From assembly GCF_000720255.1 (NCBI RefSeq), contig NZ_JOJE01000013.1:248001-312000 (forward strand): DNA of 64,000 nucleotides, read 5' to 3'. The translations under genes were made by a program, and so were the position numbers. This DNA is from Streptomyces griseus subsp. griseus (lineage in GTDB: Bacteria; Actinomycetota; Actinomycetes; Streptomycetales; Streptomycetaceae). The notes under the pieces were generated by a model. The model ran no database searches. It was given only the letters and a program-made list of their open reading frames with translations, and was not told the origin of the DNA. Positions 34,175 through 43,781 of this stretch are shown piece after piece. Within the stretch, counting starts at the first letter, position 1; the number at the start of each line of letters is the position of its first letter.

Positions 34175-35428
34175 ATGCCCTATGACCTGCCGTCAACAGA
34201 ACGTTGGGCCCCAGAACCCGACAAACGCCCCGGCCGCACCGCCTTCCAACGCGACCGGGCCCGCATCCTGCACTCCTCCGCCCTGAGGAGACTCGCCGGA
34301 AAGACCCAGGTCGTCACACCGGGCGAACACAGCCCGGCCTGGGACGCCACTCCCCGCACCCGCCTCACGCACTCCCTGGAATGCGCCCAGGTCGGCCGCG
34401 AGCTGGGCGCGGCCCTCGGCTGCGACCCCGACCTCGTCGAAGCCGCCTGCCTCTCCCACGACCTCGGCCACCCCCCGTTCGGCCACAACGGCGAACAGGC
34501 CCTCAACGAATTCGCCGAGGACTGCGGCGGCTTCGAGGGCAACGCCCAGTCCCTCAGGCTCCTCACCCGCATCGAACCCAAACGGTTCACGGAAGAGGGT
34601 TCCGTCGGCCTGAACCTCACCCGCGCCACCCTCGACGCCGCCACCAAGTACCCCTGGCCCCGAGGCGCGCATCCCACCGACCGCAAGTCCCCGAAGTTCG
34701 GTGTGTACGAAGACGACAGACCCGTCTTCGACTGGATCCGCAAGGACGCTCCCGGCACCCGCACCACCTTCGAGGCCCAGGTCATGGACTGGTCCGACGA
34801 CGTCGCCTACTCGGTGCACGACGTCGAGGACGGCCTGCACGCGGGCCACATCGACCCCCGTTGCCTGCATGCCGAACCGGAACGCCTGCAGGTCTTCGCG
34901 GTGGCCCTCGGCCGGTACGTACCCGAGGACACGGACCCGGCCGAACTGTCCGCCGCCCTGGACCGGCTCCAGCAGGAACCGTGGTGGCCGCACGGCTACG
35001 ACGGTTCGGCCGTGGCCCAGGCCCGCCTGAAGGACGCCACCAGCCAGCTCATCGGCCGCTTCTGCCTCGCCGCCGAGGGCGCCACCCGAGCGGCGTACGG
35101 CAACGGCCGCCTCACCCGCTACGGCGCCGAACTCGTCGTACCGCACGAGACCCGCCTGGAGTGCGCGGTCCTCAAGGCGGTCGCCGACCTGTATGTCATG
35201 CAGCGCGCCGAGCAGGCCCGGCTCCGCGCCGACCAGCGGATCGTCGTCACCGAGCTCGCCGAGCTGCTCACCGCCCGCGCCCCCGAGGGGCTGGACCCCC
35301 AGTTCCGCGCCCTGTTCGACGCGGCCCCCGACGACCGTGCCCGCAAGCGCGCGATCGTCGACCAGATCGCGTCGCTCACCGACGCCTCGGCCCGCTCGCT
35401 TCACGCGCGCCTTACGGGGAATGCATGA
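34175..35428 (+). CDS. dgt: Deoxyguanosinetriphosphate triphosphohydrolase-like HD protein
   Basis: A 417-residue HD-domain dNTPase that releases triphosphate from dNTPs. [12 protein letters not shown] (~34), [18 protein letters not shown] (~56, first His), [14 protein letters not shown] (~88, HD pair) and [15 protein letters not shown] (~200, last metal Asp) are all present. It acts in dNTP pool balance and is placed near dnaG as in many actinobacteria. ATG 34175 follows a -10 element by six bases, so the transcript may be leaderless. The frame is open upstream but passes through the hairpin repeat. Confidence 0.93.
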   Translation: MPYDLPSTERWAPEPDKRPGRTAFQRDRARILHSSALRRLAGKTQVVTPGEHSPAWDATPRTRLTHSLECAQVGRELGAALGCDPDLVEAACLSHDLGHPPFGHNGEQALNEFAEDCGGFEGNAQSLRLLTRIEPKRFTEEGSVGLNLTRATLDAATKYPWPRGAHPTDRKSPKFGVYEDDRPVFDWIRKDAPGTRTTFEAQVMDWSDDVAYSVHDVEDGLHAGHIDPRCLHAEPERLQVFAVALGRYVPEDTDPAELSAALDRLQQEPWWPHGYDGSAVAQARLKDATSQLIGRFCLAAEGATRAAYGNGRLTRYGAELVVPHETRLECAVLKAVADLYVMQRAEQARLRADQRIVVTELAELLTARAPEGLDPQFRALFDAAPDDRARKRAIVDQIASLTDASARSLHARLTGNA

Positions 35429-35563
35429 GTCTCATGGGGCGGAGGTGACGAAAAACGGGTGCCAAGGTGACCCTCCGTGGCCTGATCGGGCCACTCCCTC
35501 TTCCCCCATCACGCTCCGTGCGGGACGCTCGCATGTGGCGACACCCTCAAGAGGAGGCATCAA

Positions 35564-36829
35564 GTGGTCGACGCGGATCAGACATTCGTCATCGTCGGAG
35601 GAGGCCTGGCCGGCGCCAAGGCGGCCGAAACGCTCCGGGCGGAGGGCTTCACCGGCCGCGTGATACTGATCTGCGACGAACGCGACCACCCCTACGAGCG
35701 ACCGCCGCTGTCCAAGGGCTATCTGCTCGGCAAGGAGGCCCGCGACAGCGTCTTCGTGCACGAGCCCGCCTGGTACGCGCGCAACGACATCGAGCTGCAC
35801 CTCGGCCAGACGGTCGACGTCATCGACCGTACGGCCAAGACCGTCCGCTTCGGCGACGACGGCACCCTCGTCCACTACGACAAGCTGCTCCTCGCCACCG
35901 GCGCCGAGCCACGCCGGCTGGACGTCCCGGGCACGGACCTCGCGGGCGTCCACCATCTGCGCCGCCTCGCGCACGCCGAGCGCCTCAAAGGCGTCCTGGC
36001 CTCACTCGGACGTGACAACGGCCACATCGTGATCGCCGGCGGTGGCTGGATCGGCCTGGAGGTCGCGGCGGCGGCCCGTGGGTACGGCGCGGAGGTCACC
36101 GTCGTCGAGCACCACCCGACCCCGTTGTACGGCGTCCTCGGCCCGGAGCTCGGCAACGTCTTCGCCGAGTTGCACCGCGAGCGTGGTGTCCGCTTCCACT
36201 TCGGCGCCCGGCTGACGGAGATCGTCGGCCAGGACGGCATGGTGCTGGCGGCGCGCACGGACGACGGAGAGGAGCACCCGGCGCACGACGTCCTGGCGGC
36301 GATCGGCGCGGCTCCCCGTACGGCGCTGGCGGAGGCGGCGGGGCTGGAGATCGCCGACCGGGCGCACGGCGGCGGTGTCGTGGTGGACGCGCGGCTGCGC
36401 ACGTCCGACCCCGACATCTACGCGGCCGGGGACGTCGCGTCCTTCCCGCACGGGCTGTTCGACACCCGGCTGCGGGTCGAACACTGGGCCAACGCGCTGA
36501 ACGGCGGACCGGCGGCGGCGCGGGCGATGCTCGGGCAGGACGTCACCTACGACCGGGTGCCCTACTTCTTCACCGACCAGTACGACCTGGGGATGGAGTA
36601 CAGCGGGTGGGCGCCGCCGGGGACGTACGACCAGGTGGTGATCCGGGGGGACGCGGGGAAGCGGGAGTTCATCGCGTTCTGGGTGAGCGAGGGGCGGGTG
36701 CTGGCCGGGATGAATGTGAACGTGTGGGATGTCACAGAGGGGATTCAGGCGTTGATCCGGTCGGGGGCGGCGGTGGACACGGAGGCTCTGGCGGATCCTC
36801 ATGTGCCGTTGGAGAGCCTCGGCGCCTGA
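35564..36829 (+). CDS. FAD-dependent ferredoxin/putidaredoxin reductase-like oxidoreductase
   Basis: A 421-residue reductase: FAD loop TFVIVGGGLAGAKAAETLR (~6), ERPPLSKGYLLG (~45), NAD loop IVIAGGGWIGLEVAAAARG (~149), and the FAD tail DIYAAGDVASFPHG (~285). This is the class that feeds electrons to ferredoxins for P450s or dioxygenases. No ferredoxin or oxygenase is adjacent, so the partner is elsewhere. GTG 35564 has GAGGAGG six bases upstream. It ends 43 bp before dnaG. Confidence 0.9.
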   Translation: MVDADQTFVIVGGGLAGAKAAETLRAEGFTGRVILICDERDHPYERPPLSKGYLLGKEARDSVFVHEPAWYARNDIELHLGQTVDVIDRTAKTVRFGDDGTLVHYDKLLLATGAEPRRLDVPGTDLAGVHHLRRLAHAERLKGVLASLGRDNGHIVIAGGGWIGLEVAAAARGYGAEVTVVEHHPTPLYGVLGPELGNVFAELHRERGVRFHFGARLTEIVGQDGMVLAARTDDGEEHPAHDVLAAIGAAPRTALAEAAGLEIADRAHGGGVVVDARLRTSDPDIYAAGDVASFPHGLFDTRLRVEHWANALNGGPAAARAMLGQDVTYDRVPYFFTDQYDLGMEYSGWAPPGTYDQVVIRGDAGKREFIAFWVSEGRVLAGMNVNVWDVTEGIQALIRSGAAVDTEALADPHVPLESLGA

Positions 36830-36860
36830 CCGGTCGCCCGGGGATGTCAGCCGGCCCCCG

Positions 36861-36866
36861 TAGAAT
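36861..36866 (+). promoter_or_regulatory. -10 element for a leaderless dnaG transcript
   Basis: TAGAAT ends seven bases before the G of GTG 36873, the same geometry as at dgt, so transcription probably starts at the start codon. There is no ribosome site. Confidence 0.5.
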
Positions 36867-36872
36867 TCACGC

Positions 36873-38774
36873 GTGGCTGGACGGATCAATGATGAGGATG
36901 TGAAGGCGGTTCGGGACGCGGTTCCGATCGACGCCGTCGTGTCCGAGTACCTCCAGCTGCGCAACGCGGGCGGCGGCAACCTCAAGGGGCTGTGCCCGTT
37001 CCACGACGAGAAGTCGCCGTCCTTCCAGGTCAGCCCGAGCAAGGGGCTCTTCCACTGCTTCGGCTGCCAGGAGGGCGGCGACACCATCACGTTCGTGATG
37101 AAGGTCGACCACCTCTCCTTCTCGGAGGCGGTCGAACGCCTCGCCGCGCAGGCCGGCATCACCCTGCGGTACGAGGAGGGCGGGTACAACCCGTCCCACC
37201 AGCGCGGCGAACGCATCCGTCTGGTGGAGGCCCACAAGATCGCCGCCGAGTGGTACGCGGAACAGCTCGCCGCCGGCCCCGAGGCCGACACGGGCCGGGT
37301 CTTCCTCGCCGAACGCGGCTTCGACCAGGCCGCCGCCGTCCACTTCGGCGTCGGCTACAGCCCCCAGGGCTGGGACCACCTCACCCGCTATCTGCGCGGC
37401 AAGGGGTTCACCGACAAGGAGCTGCTGCTGTCCGGCCTCTCCCAGGAGGGGCGCCGGGGGCCCATCGACCGCTTCCGGGGCCGTCTGATGTGGCCCATCC
37501 GCGACATCGCCGGCGACGTGGTCGGCTTCGGCGCTCGCAAGCTGTACGAGGCGGACAACGGGCCCAAGTACCTCAACACGCCCGACACGGCGATCTACAA
37601 GAAGTCGCAGGTCCTGTACGGCATCGACCTCGCGAAGAAGGAGATCGCGAAGTCCAGTCGCGCGGTCGTCGTCGAGGGCTACACGGACGTCATGGCCTGC
37701 CATCTCGCCGGTGTGACCACCGCGATCGCGACCTGCGGCACCGCGTTCGGCGGCGAACACATCAAGATCCTCCGCCGTCTCCTCATGGACAACGGCTCCG
37801 CCCGTGTCATCTTCACCTTCGACGGCGACGCGGCCGGCCAGAAGGCGGCCCTGCGCGCCTTCGAGGACGACCAGAAGTTCGCCGCCGAGACCTACATCGC
37901 CATCGCCCCCGACGGCATGGACCCCTGCGACCTGCGCCTGATGAAGGGCGACGAGGCGGTTGCGGACCTGGTCGAACCGCGCACGCCCCTCTTCGAGTTC
38001 GCGCTGCGCCAGATGGTCGTCCGCTACGACCTCGACACCCCGGCCGGACGCGCCGCCGCCCTCGACGAGGCCGCACCCATCGTCGCCCGCATCAAGAACA
38101 GCGGCGCCCAGCACGAGGTCGCCGTGCAGCTCGCGGGCATGCTCGGCATCCTCGACACCCAGTTCGTCGTCAAGCGGGTCGCCCAGCTGGCCCGTTGGGC
38201 CCGCGAGCGCGGCGGCAAGGCCCCCACGCCGTCCGCCCGGGGCGCCCAGCACTACGACGCCGCTCCCCGGCCCGCGAACTCCGGCCCGGCCCTGCAACTG
38301 CGCAACCCCGTCTACGCCACCGAACGCGAGCTGCTCAAGCTCGCCCTCCAGCGCCCCGAACTGGTCTCCCCGGCCTTCGACGCGTACGGCGCCGACGAGT
38401 TCACCGCCGTCCCGTACGCCGCTGTACGCCAGGCGATCCTGGACGCCGGCGGCGCCGAGTACGGCCTTCAGGACCCGCAGGACTACCTCGTCCGGGTCCG
38501 CGAGGCCGCCCCCGACGACACCGTCCGCGCGATGGTGACGGAGCTGGCGGTCGAGGCGATCATGCGCAAGACGGTGGACGAGGTGTACGCCGGCGCACAG
38601 CTGGTCACCGTCCGCCGCCGCGCCGTCGAGCGCCGCATCCGCGACATCCAGTCCCAGCTCACCCGCCTGGCAGCCGGCGGTGACCCCGCCCAGCTGGCCG
38701 CCGTACAGAACGAGCTGTGGGTGCTGCAGCAGTACGACCAGGCGCTACGGGAGCACGGCGCCGCCGCCCTCTGA
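36873..38774 (+). CDS. dnaG: DNA primase
   Basis: A 633-residue primase making RNA primers at the replication fork. The N-terminal zinc domain has CPFHDEKSP and FHCFGCQEGGD (~41-70, Cys-His-Cys-Cys). The RNA polymerase core includes GRLMWPIRDIAGDVVGFGAR (~206) and the TOPRIM motifs VVVEGYTDVMACH (~264) and TFDGDAAGQKA (~313). The C-terminal region (~480-633) is the helicase-binding part. GTG 36873 is supported by the -10 placement. The last 30 bp overlap the convergent nucleotidyltransferase gene. Confidence 0.97.
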   Translation: MAGRINDEDVKAVRDAVPIDAVVSEYLQLRNAGGGNLKGLCPFHDEKSPSFQVSPSKGLFHCFGCQEGGDTITFVMKVDHLSFSEAVERLAAQAGITLRYEEGGYNPSHQRGERIRLVEAHKIAAEWYAEQLAAGPEADTGRVFLAERGFDQAAAVHFGVGYSPQGWDHLTRYLRGKGFTDKELLLSGLSQEGRRGPIDRFRGRLMWPIRDIAGDVVGFGARKLYEADNGPKYLNTPDTAIYKKSQVLYGIDLAKKEIAKSSRAVVVEGYTDVMACHLAGVTTAIATCGTAFGGEHIKILRRLLMDNGSARVIFTFDGDAAGQKAALRAFEDDQKFAAETYIAIAPDGMDPCDLRLMKGDEAVADLVEPRTPLFEFALRQMVVRYDLDTPAGRAAALDEAAPIVARIKNSGAQHEVAVQLAGMLGILDTQFVVKRVAQLARWARERGGKAPTPSARGAQHYDAAPRPANSGPALQLRNPVYATERELLKLALQRPELVSPAFDAYGADEFTAVPYAAVRQAILDAGGAEYGLQDPQDYLVRVREAAPDDTVRAMVTELAVEAIMRKTVDEVYAGAQLVTVRRRAVERRIRDIQSQLTRLAAGGDPAQLAAVQNELWVLQQYDQALREHGAAAL

Positions 38775-39761
38775 CCGCCCCGCGAAGCTCGGCGTCACCG
38801 CCCGCACCAGCCGCTCCACGAACTCCTGCTCGGCGTCCGCGAACTGCGGGTACTCGGTGACGAAGTGATCCCACTCGACGAACCCGACCCCCTCCACCAC
38901 GTCCTCCAGCAGGACGCTCTGGCGGTACGGGTACGGCCACTCGCCCGAGATCCGGAACACCTCGTGCAGCAGCGCGTGGGGGAGCGGGTGCCGCTCGGCC
39001 AGCAACACGGCGTCGTACAGGTCCTTGCCCTGTCCGTGCATGTCGTTGATCAGCCACATCAGCTTCCATGCCAGCGACAGTTCGGGTGTCGCCCCGTGCA
39101 CGACCGCGCCGCCCGCCACCTCCACCGGGACGGGCTCGGCCGGAAGCGGCTCGTTGAAGACGAAGTCGAGCTGGACATGGCCGCCCGGCAGCCCCGGCGC
39201 GTCCCACGGCAGGACCATCCGCCGCCCCGGCACCCGCTCGTACGTCCAGATGTCCTCGGCCACCGCGCCGGCCGCCGAGATCCGGATGCCCTGCCCGCGC
39301 GCGTCGGCGAGCGCCTGGGCCGCCTCGGCGATCCCCGCCAGCATCCGTTCCGTCTGCGGCTCGTCGATGTTCCAGTCCTGCGGTACGACGACGAAGTCCA
39401 GGTCGCCGGGCTCGCGCGCGGCCTCCCCGAACCACGCCGACATCAGCACGCTGCCCCGCAGGACCAGCGACTCCACCCACTCCGATCCCGCGACCGCTGC
39501 CAGCACCAGGTCCAGGGCCCGGCGCCGGGCCGCCCGCCAGGCGTCACCGCGGGTGGGATCGGCGAAGGCGGGGTCGGTGGCCCGGTAGGCGTTCCGACGG
39601 TGCTTCAGGGCCGGGTCGAACACGGGGCGCTGCACGACGTCGTCGCCCGGCACCGGACGCAGCGTGCGCGGCAGATCGGCCGCCGCACGCGTGGCGTCGT
39701 CCAGTGGCTCCCTGGGAATCTCCGTGCCCATCCAGCGGTGTCCCCGCCACTGCCCGGTCAT
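38745..39761 (-). CDS. AbiEii/AbiGii-type nucleotidyltransferase
   Basis: A 338-residue polymerase-beta-fold enzyme. The active site looks complete: LRGSVLMSAWFGE (~100) then GDLDFVV (~118) give G-S and D-x-D, and HVQLDFVFNE (~185) the third Asp. LAWKLMWLIND (~225) and GKDLYDAVLLAE (~240) are the AbiEii helical motif. AbiEii proteins are toxins of abortive-infection/toxin-antitoxin systems that modify tRNA; no AbiEi antitoxin is adjacent. It is coupled by ATGA to an upstream gene of unknown function. ATG 39761 is chosen for that overlap. Convergent and 30 bp overlapping with dnaG. Confidence 0.85.
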   Translation of the reverse strand: MTGQWRGHRWMGTEIPREPLDDATRAAADLPRTLRPVPGDDVVQRPVFDPALKHRRNAYRATDPAFADPTRGDAWRAARRRALDLVLAAVAGSEWVESLVLRGSVLMSAWFGEAAREPGDLDFVVVPQDWNIDEPQTERMLAGIAEAAQALADARGQGIRISAAGAVAEDIWTYERVPGRRMVLPWDAPGLPGGHVQLDFVFNEPLPAEPVPVEVAGGAVVHGATPELSLAWKLMWLINDMHGQGKDLYDAVLLAERHPLPHALLHEVFRISGEWPYPYRQSVLLEDVVEGVGFVEWDHFVTEYPQFADAEQEFVERLVRAVTPSFAGRSEGGGAVLP

Positions 39762-40390
39762 GTTCCCGCCCCCACCGTCTTCTCGTCGAGCCATCCGTCG
39801 TCCACCGACACGTCACTGTCGTGGAGCACGAACTCCCGCTCCACGCCCAGCACCTCGAAGCCGTCCAGCTCCGCCAGCAACCGCTCCAGCACCCGGCCCG
39901 CGCCCTCGGCGTCCACCCCTCGGCAGCGCTGCGTCACGAACCGCTCGTGCCGTCCGCCGTCCCGCACCCGCCGCGCGTTCCACGACAGATGCGCGCCGTG
40001 CGGTACGACCCGTGCCGCCAGGCCGGCCAGATCGGTGCCGGCGGGGAGCAGCAGCTTCACGTGGTGCTCGAAGTACCGTTCGTCGTATTCGTCCGTGCAC
40101 GGCCGGAGTGGGACCTCCGGGGCCCACGGCGCCGACTCGATCTTCACCCGCAGCGGCTCGAAGCCGTCCGCCCGCAGCCGCGCCGCCACCTCACCGGCCT
40201 GCGCGAACTCCTCGGCGTACGACGGTGAACCGGGCAGGGTGAGCATCGGCTGATCCCGCGTCTTCCCCCGGGCCAGCACGATGTGCGTCAGCTTGAGACC
40301 GGCCCCGGCAGCCCAACGGCCCAACCGCTCGGACTCGTCGGGGCCGTCGCAGCGGACGGTCACATGGGTTTCGTACAAAGATCCGGACAC
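39758..40390 (-). CDS. Unknown protein with an internal duplication, coupled to the nucleotidyltransferase
   Basis: About 210 residues, no family recognised. Two ~80-residue halves look alike: the first begins [11 protein letters not shown] and ends [10 protein letters not shown], the second begins [12 protein letters not shown] and ends [11 protein letters not shown]; each has a central RD and an (M/F)(L/V)T strand. H-V-T/K near the start of each half faintly recalls 2H phosphoesterases but the fit is poor. The stop overlaps the nucleotidyltransferase start, so the pair probably acts together. The start is uncertain: GTG 40390 fits the conserved part, ATG 40516 and GTG 40426 are in frame. 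Confidence 0.65.
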   Translation of the reverse strand: MSGSLYETHVTVRCDGPDESERLGRWAAGAGLKLTHIVLARGKTRDQPMLTLPGSPSYAEEFAQAGEVAARLRADGFEPLRVKIESAPWAPEVPLRPCTDEYDERYFEHHVKLLLPAGTDLAGLAARVVPHGAHLSWNARRVRDGGRHERFVTQRCRGVDAEGAGRVLERLLAELDGFEVLGVEREFVLHDSDVSVDDGWLDEKTVGAGT

Positions 40391-40611
40391 CCGGGGATCG
40401 TGCCAGATCAGGGGCGGGACGGGCACCTCGGTTTCCGCCCGGATCACCAAGTGGTCACGGGCTGGGCGCAAAAAGTCACCGCACGCCCCTCGTGGCGGCG
40501 ATGTGTCGTACTCCACACTGGGTTCCGGTGCCTGAGTCCTCGCCGCCGACTCCGCCCCCGAAGTGCCGCTGCCGCTACCCCCTCGCAGCGATCATCCTGG
40601 AGGTCGCCCCC

Positions 40612-41805
<1,194 letters not shown>

Positions 41806-41809
41806 ACGC

Positions 41810-41836
41810 GGGGTGCCGCCGCGGCAGCGGCACCCC
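41810..41836. terminator. Terminator between hrdA and the ABC exporter genes
   Basis: GGGGTGCCGC (41810-41819) pairs with GCGGCACCCC (41827-41836) over a 7-base loop, between two convergent genes. Confidence 0.75.
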
Positions 41837-41852
41837 GACGCCGGGCAACCGC

Positions 41853-43781
41853 TCAGTCCACCTCGGCCACGGCCTGGGCGAACTGCGCCTTGTACAGCCG
41901 CGCGTACGCCCCGTCGGCCGCCAGCAGCTCGGCGTGCGCGCCCTGCTCCACGATCGACCCGTTCTCCATCACCAGGATCGTGTCCGCGTCCCGGATCGTC
42001 GACAGCCGGTGCGCGATCACGAACGACGTCCGCCCGTGCGCGAGCTTCGCCATCGCCTTCTGGATCAACACCTCGGTGCGGGTGTCGACCGACGACGTCG
42101 CCTCGTCCAGCACCAGGATCACCGGGTCGGACAGGAACGCCCGAGCGATCGTGATCAGCTGCTTCTCACCCGCGCTGACCCCGCTGCCCTCGTCGTCGAT
42201 CACCGTGTCGTACCCGTCGGGCAGCGTACGGATGAACCGGTCCGCGTGGGCCGCCCGGGCTGCCTCCTCGATTTCCCCGCGACTGACGTCCCGCGAGGCC
42301 CCGTACGCGATGTTCTCGGCGATCGTGCCCCCGAACAGCCAGGTGTCCTGGAGCACCATGCCGATCCCGGCACGCAGTTCGTCCCGCGACATCCGCGCGA
42401 TGTCGACGCCGTCGAGGGTGATCCGCCCGCCGGTGACGTCGTAGAACCGCATGAGCAGGTTCACGAGCGTCGTCTTGCCGGCACCGGTCGGTCCCACGAT
42501 GGCCACCGTGTGCCCCGGCTCCACAGTGAGCGAGAGATCCTCGATGAGCGGCTTCTCGGGGTCGTACCGGAACGACACGTGCTCCAGCGCGACCCGCCCG
42601 CGCAGTTCCTCCGGCCGGACTCCCGGCACCGGATCGGCCGCCTGCTCCTCCGCGTCGAGGAGTTCGAAGATCCGCTCGGCCGACGCCACACCCGACTGCA
42701 CCAGGTTCGCCATCGACGCGACCTGCGTCAGCGGCATCGAGAACTGCCGCGAGTACTGGATGAACGCCTGCACGTCACCGATCGACAGCGAACCGGACGC
42801 CACCCGCAGACCGCCGACCACGGCGACCAGCACGTAGTTGAGGTTCGACACGAACATCATCAGCGGCTGCATGACCCCGCTGTTGAACTGCGCCTTGAAC
42901 CCGGCCTCGTACAACGCCTCGTTCTGCTCGGCGAACTGCTGCGCCGACTCGTCCTGGCGCCCGAAGACCTTCACCAGCGTGTGCCCGGTGTACATCTCCT
43001 CGACGTGCGCGTTCAGCTTGCCGGTGGAGCGCCACTGCTGCACGAAGTGCGGCTGCGACCGCTTGCCCACCCGCGTGGCGACGACCGCCGACAGCGGCAC
43101 GGTGACGAGGGCGACCAGGGCCAGGATCCACGACACCCAGAACATCATCGCCAGCACACCGATGATGGTCAGCACCGAGTTGATCAGCTGGCCCATCGAC
43201 TGCTGGAGCGTCTGCCCGATGTTGTCGATGTCATTGGTCGCGCGCGAGAGCACCTCACCGCGCTGCCGCTTGTCGAAGTACGACAGCGGCAGCCGCGACA
43301 TCTTCGTCTGCACGTCCTCGCGCATCCGGTACATCGTGCGGTTGACCGCCCGGTTCACCAGCCGGGTCGCCACCGCCATCAGCAGCCCGGCCACCGCGAA
43401 CACCCCGACCGCGATCAGCAGGACGTGCCCGACGGCACCGAAGTCGATGCCCTTGCCGGGGGTGAAGTCCGTGCCCTGGAGCATGTCGGCGACCCCGCCG
43501 TCACCGCGCTCCCGCATGGAGTCGAGGACCTGCTCCTTGGTCGCCCCGGCCGGCATCTCCCGCCCGATGATGCCGGAGAAGACGAGGTCGGTCGCGTTGC
43601 CGAGGATCTTCGGCCCTACGACGTTCAGGCCCACGCTGACCACCACGCACAGCAGCAGCGCGTAGATGGTGAGCCGCTCCGGCTTGAACCGGGCGACGAG
43701 CCGCCTGCCCGACACCTTGAAGTCCAGCGAACGGCTGTCGGGGCCGCCCCCGGCCATCATCCGCCCCATCGGCCCCGCCAT
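41853..43781 (-). CDS. ABC exporter half-transporter (permease-ATPase), catalytically competent partner
   Basis: A 642-residue protein with six membrane helices in ~35-360 and a C-terminal ATPase. Walker A is VGPTGAGKTTLVN (~430), the signature is GVSAGEKQLITIARAF (~530) with Ala and Glu changes, and Walker B VILVLDEATSSVD (~550) keeps the catalytic Glu. It forms a TGATG overlap with the upstream half-transporter, so the two make a heterodimer of the LmrCD/BmrCD/TmrAB type. These export drugs or lipids. Substrate unknown. Confidence 0.93.
   Translation of the reverse strand: MAGPMGRMMAGGGPDSRSLDFKVSGRRLVARFKPERLTIYALLLCVVVSVGLNVVGPKILGNATDLVFSGIIGREMPAGATKEQVLDSMRERGDGGVADMLQGTDFTPGKGIDFGAVGHVLLIAVGVFAVAGLLMAVATRLVNRAVNRTMYRMREDVQTKMSRLPLSYFDKRQRGEVLSRATNDIDNIGQTLQQSMGQLINSVLTIIGVLAMMFWVSWILALVALVTVPLSAVVATRVGKRSQPHFVQQWRSTGKLNAHVEEMYTGHTLVKVFGRQDESAQQFAEQNEALYEAGFKAQFNSGVMQPLMMFVSNLNYVLVAVVGGLRVASGSLSIGDVQAFIQYSRQFSMPLTQVASMANLVQSGVASAERIFELLDAEEQAADPVPGVRPEELRGRVALEHVSFRYDPEKPLIEDLSLTVEPGHTVAIVGPTGAGKTTLVNLLMRFYDVTGGRITLDGVDIARMSRDELRAGIGMVLQDTWLFGGTIAENIAYGASRDVSRGEIEEAARAAHADRFIRTLPDGYDTVIDDEGSGVSAGEKQLITIARAFLSDPVILVLDEATSSVDTRTEVLIQKAMAKLAHGRTSFVIAHRLSTIRDADTILVMENGSIVEQGAHAELLAADGAYARLYKAQFAQAVAEVD

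Noticed and set aside
40563..40611. Longer hrdA start at 40492
   Set aside because: No ribosome site and no sigma similarity there; GTG 40612 has GGAGG at the right distance.
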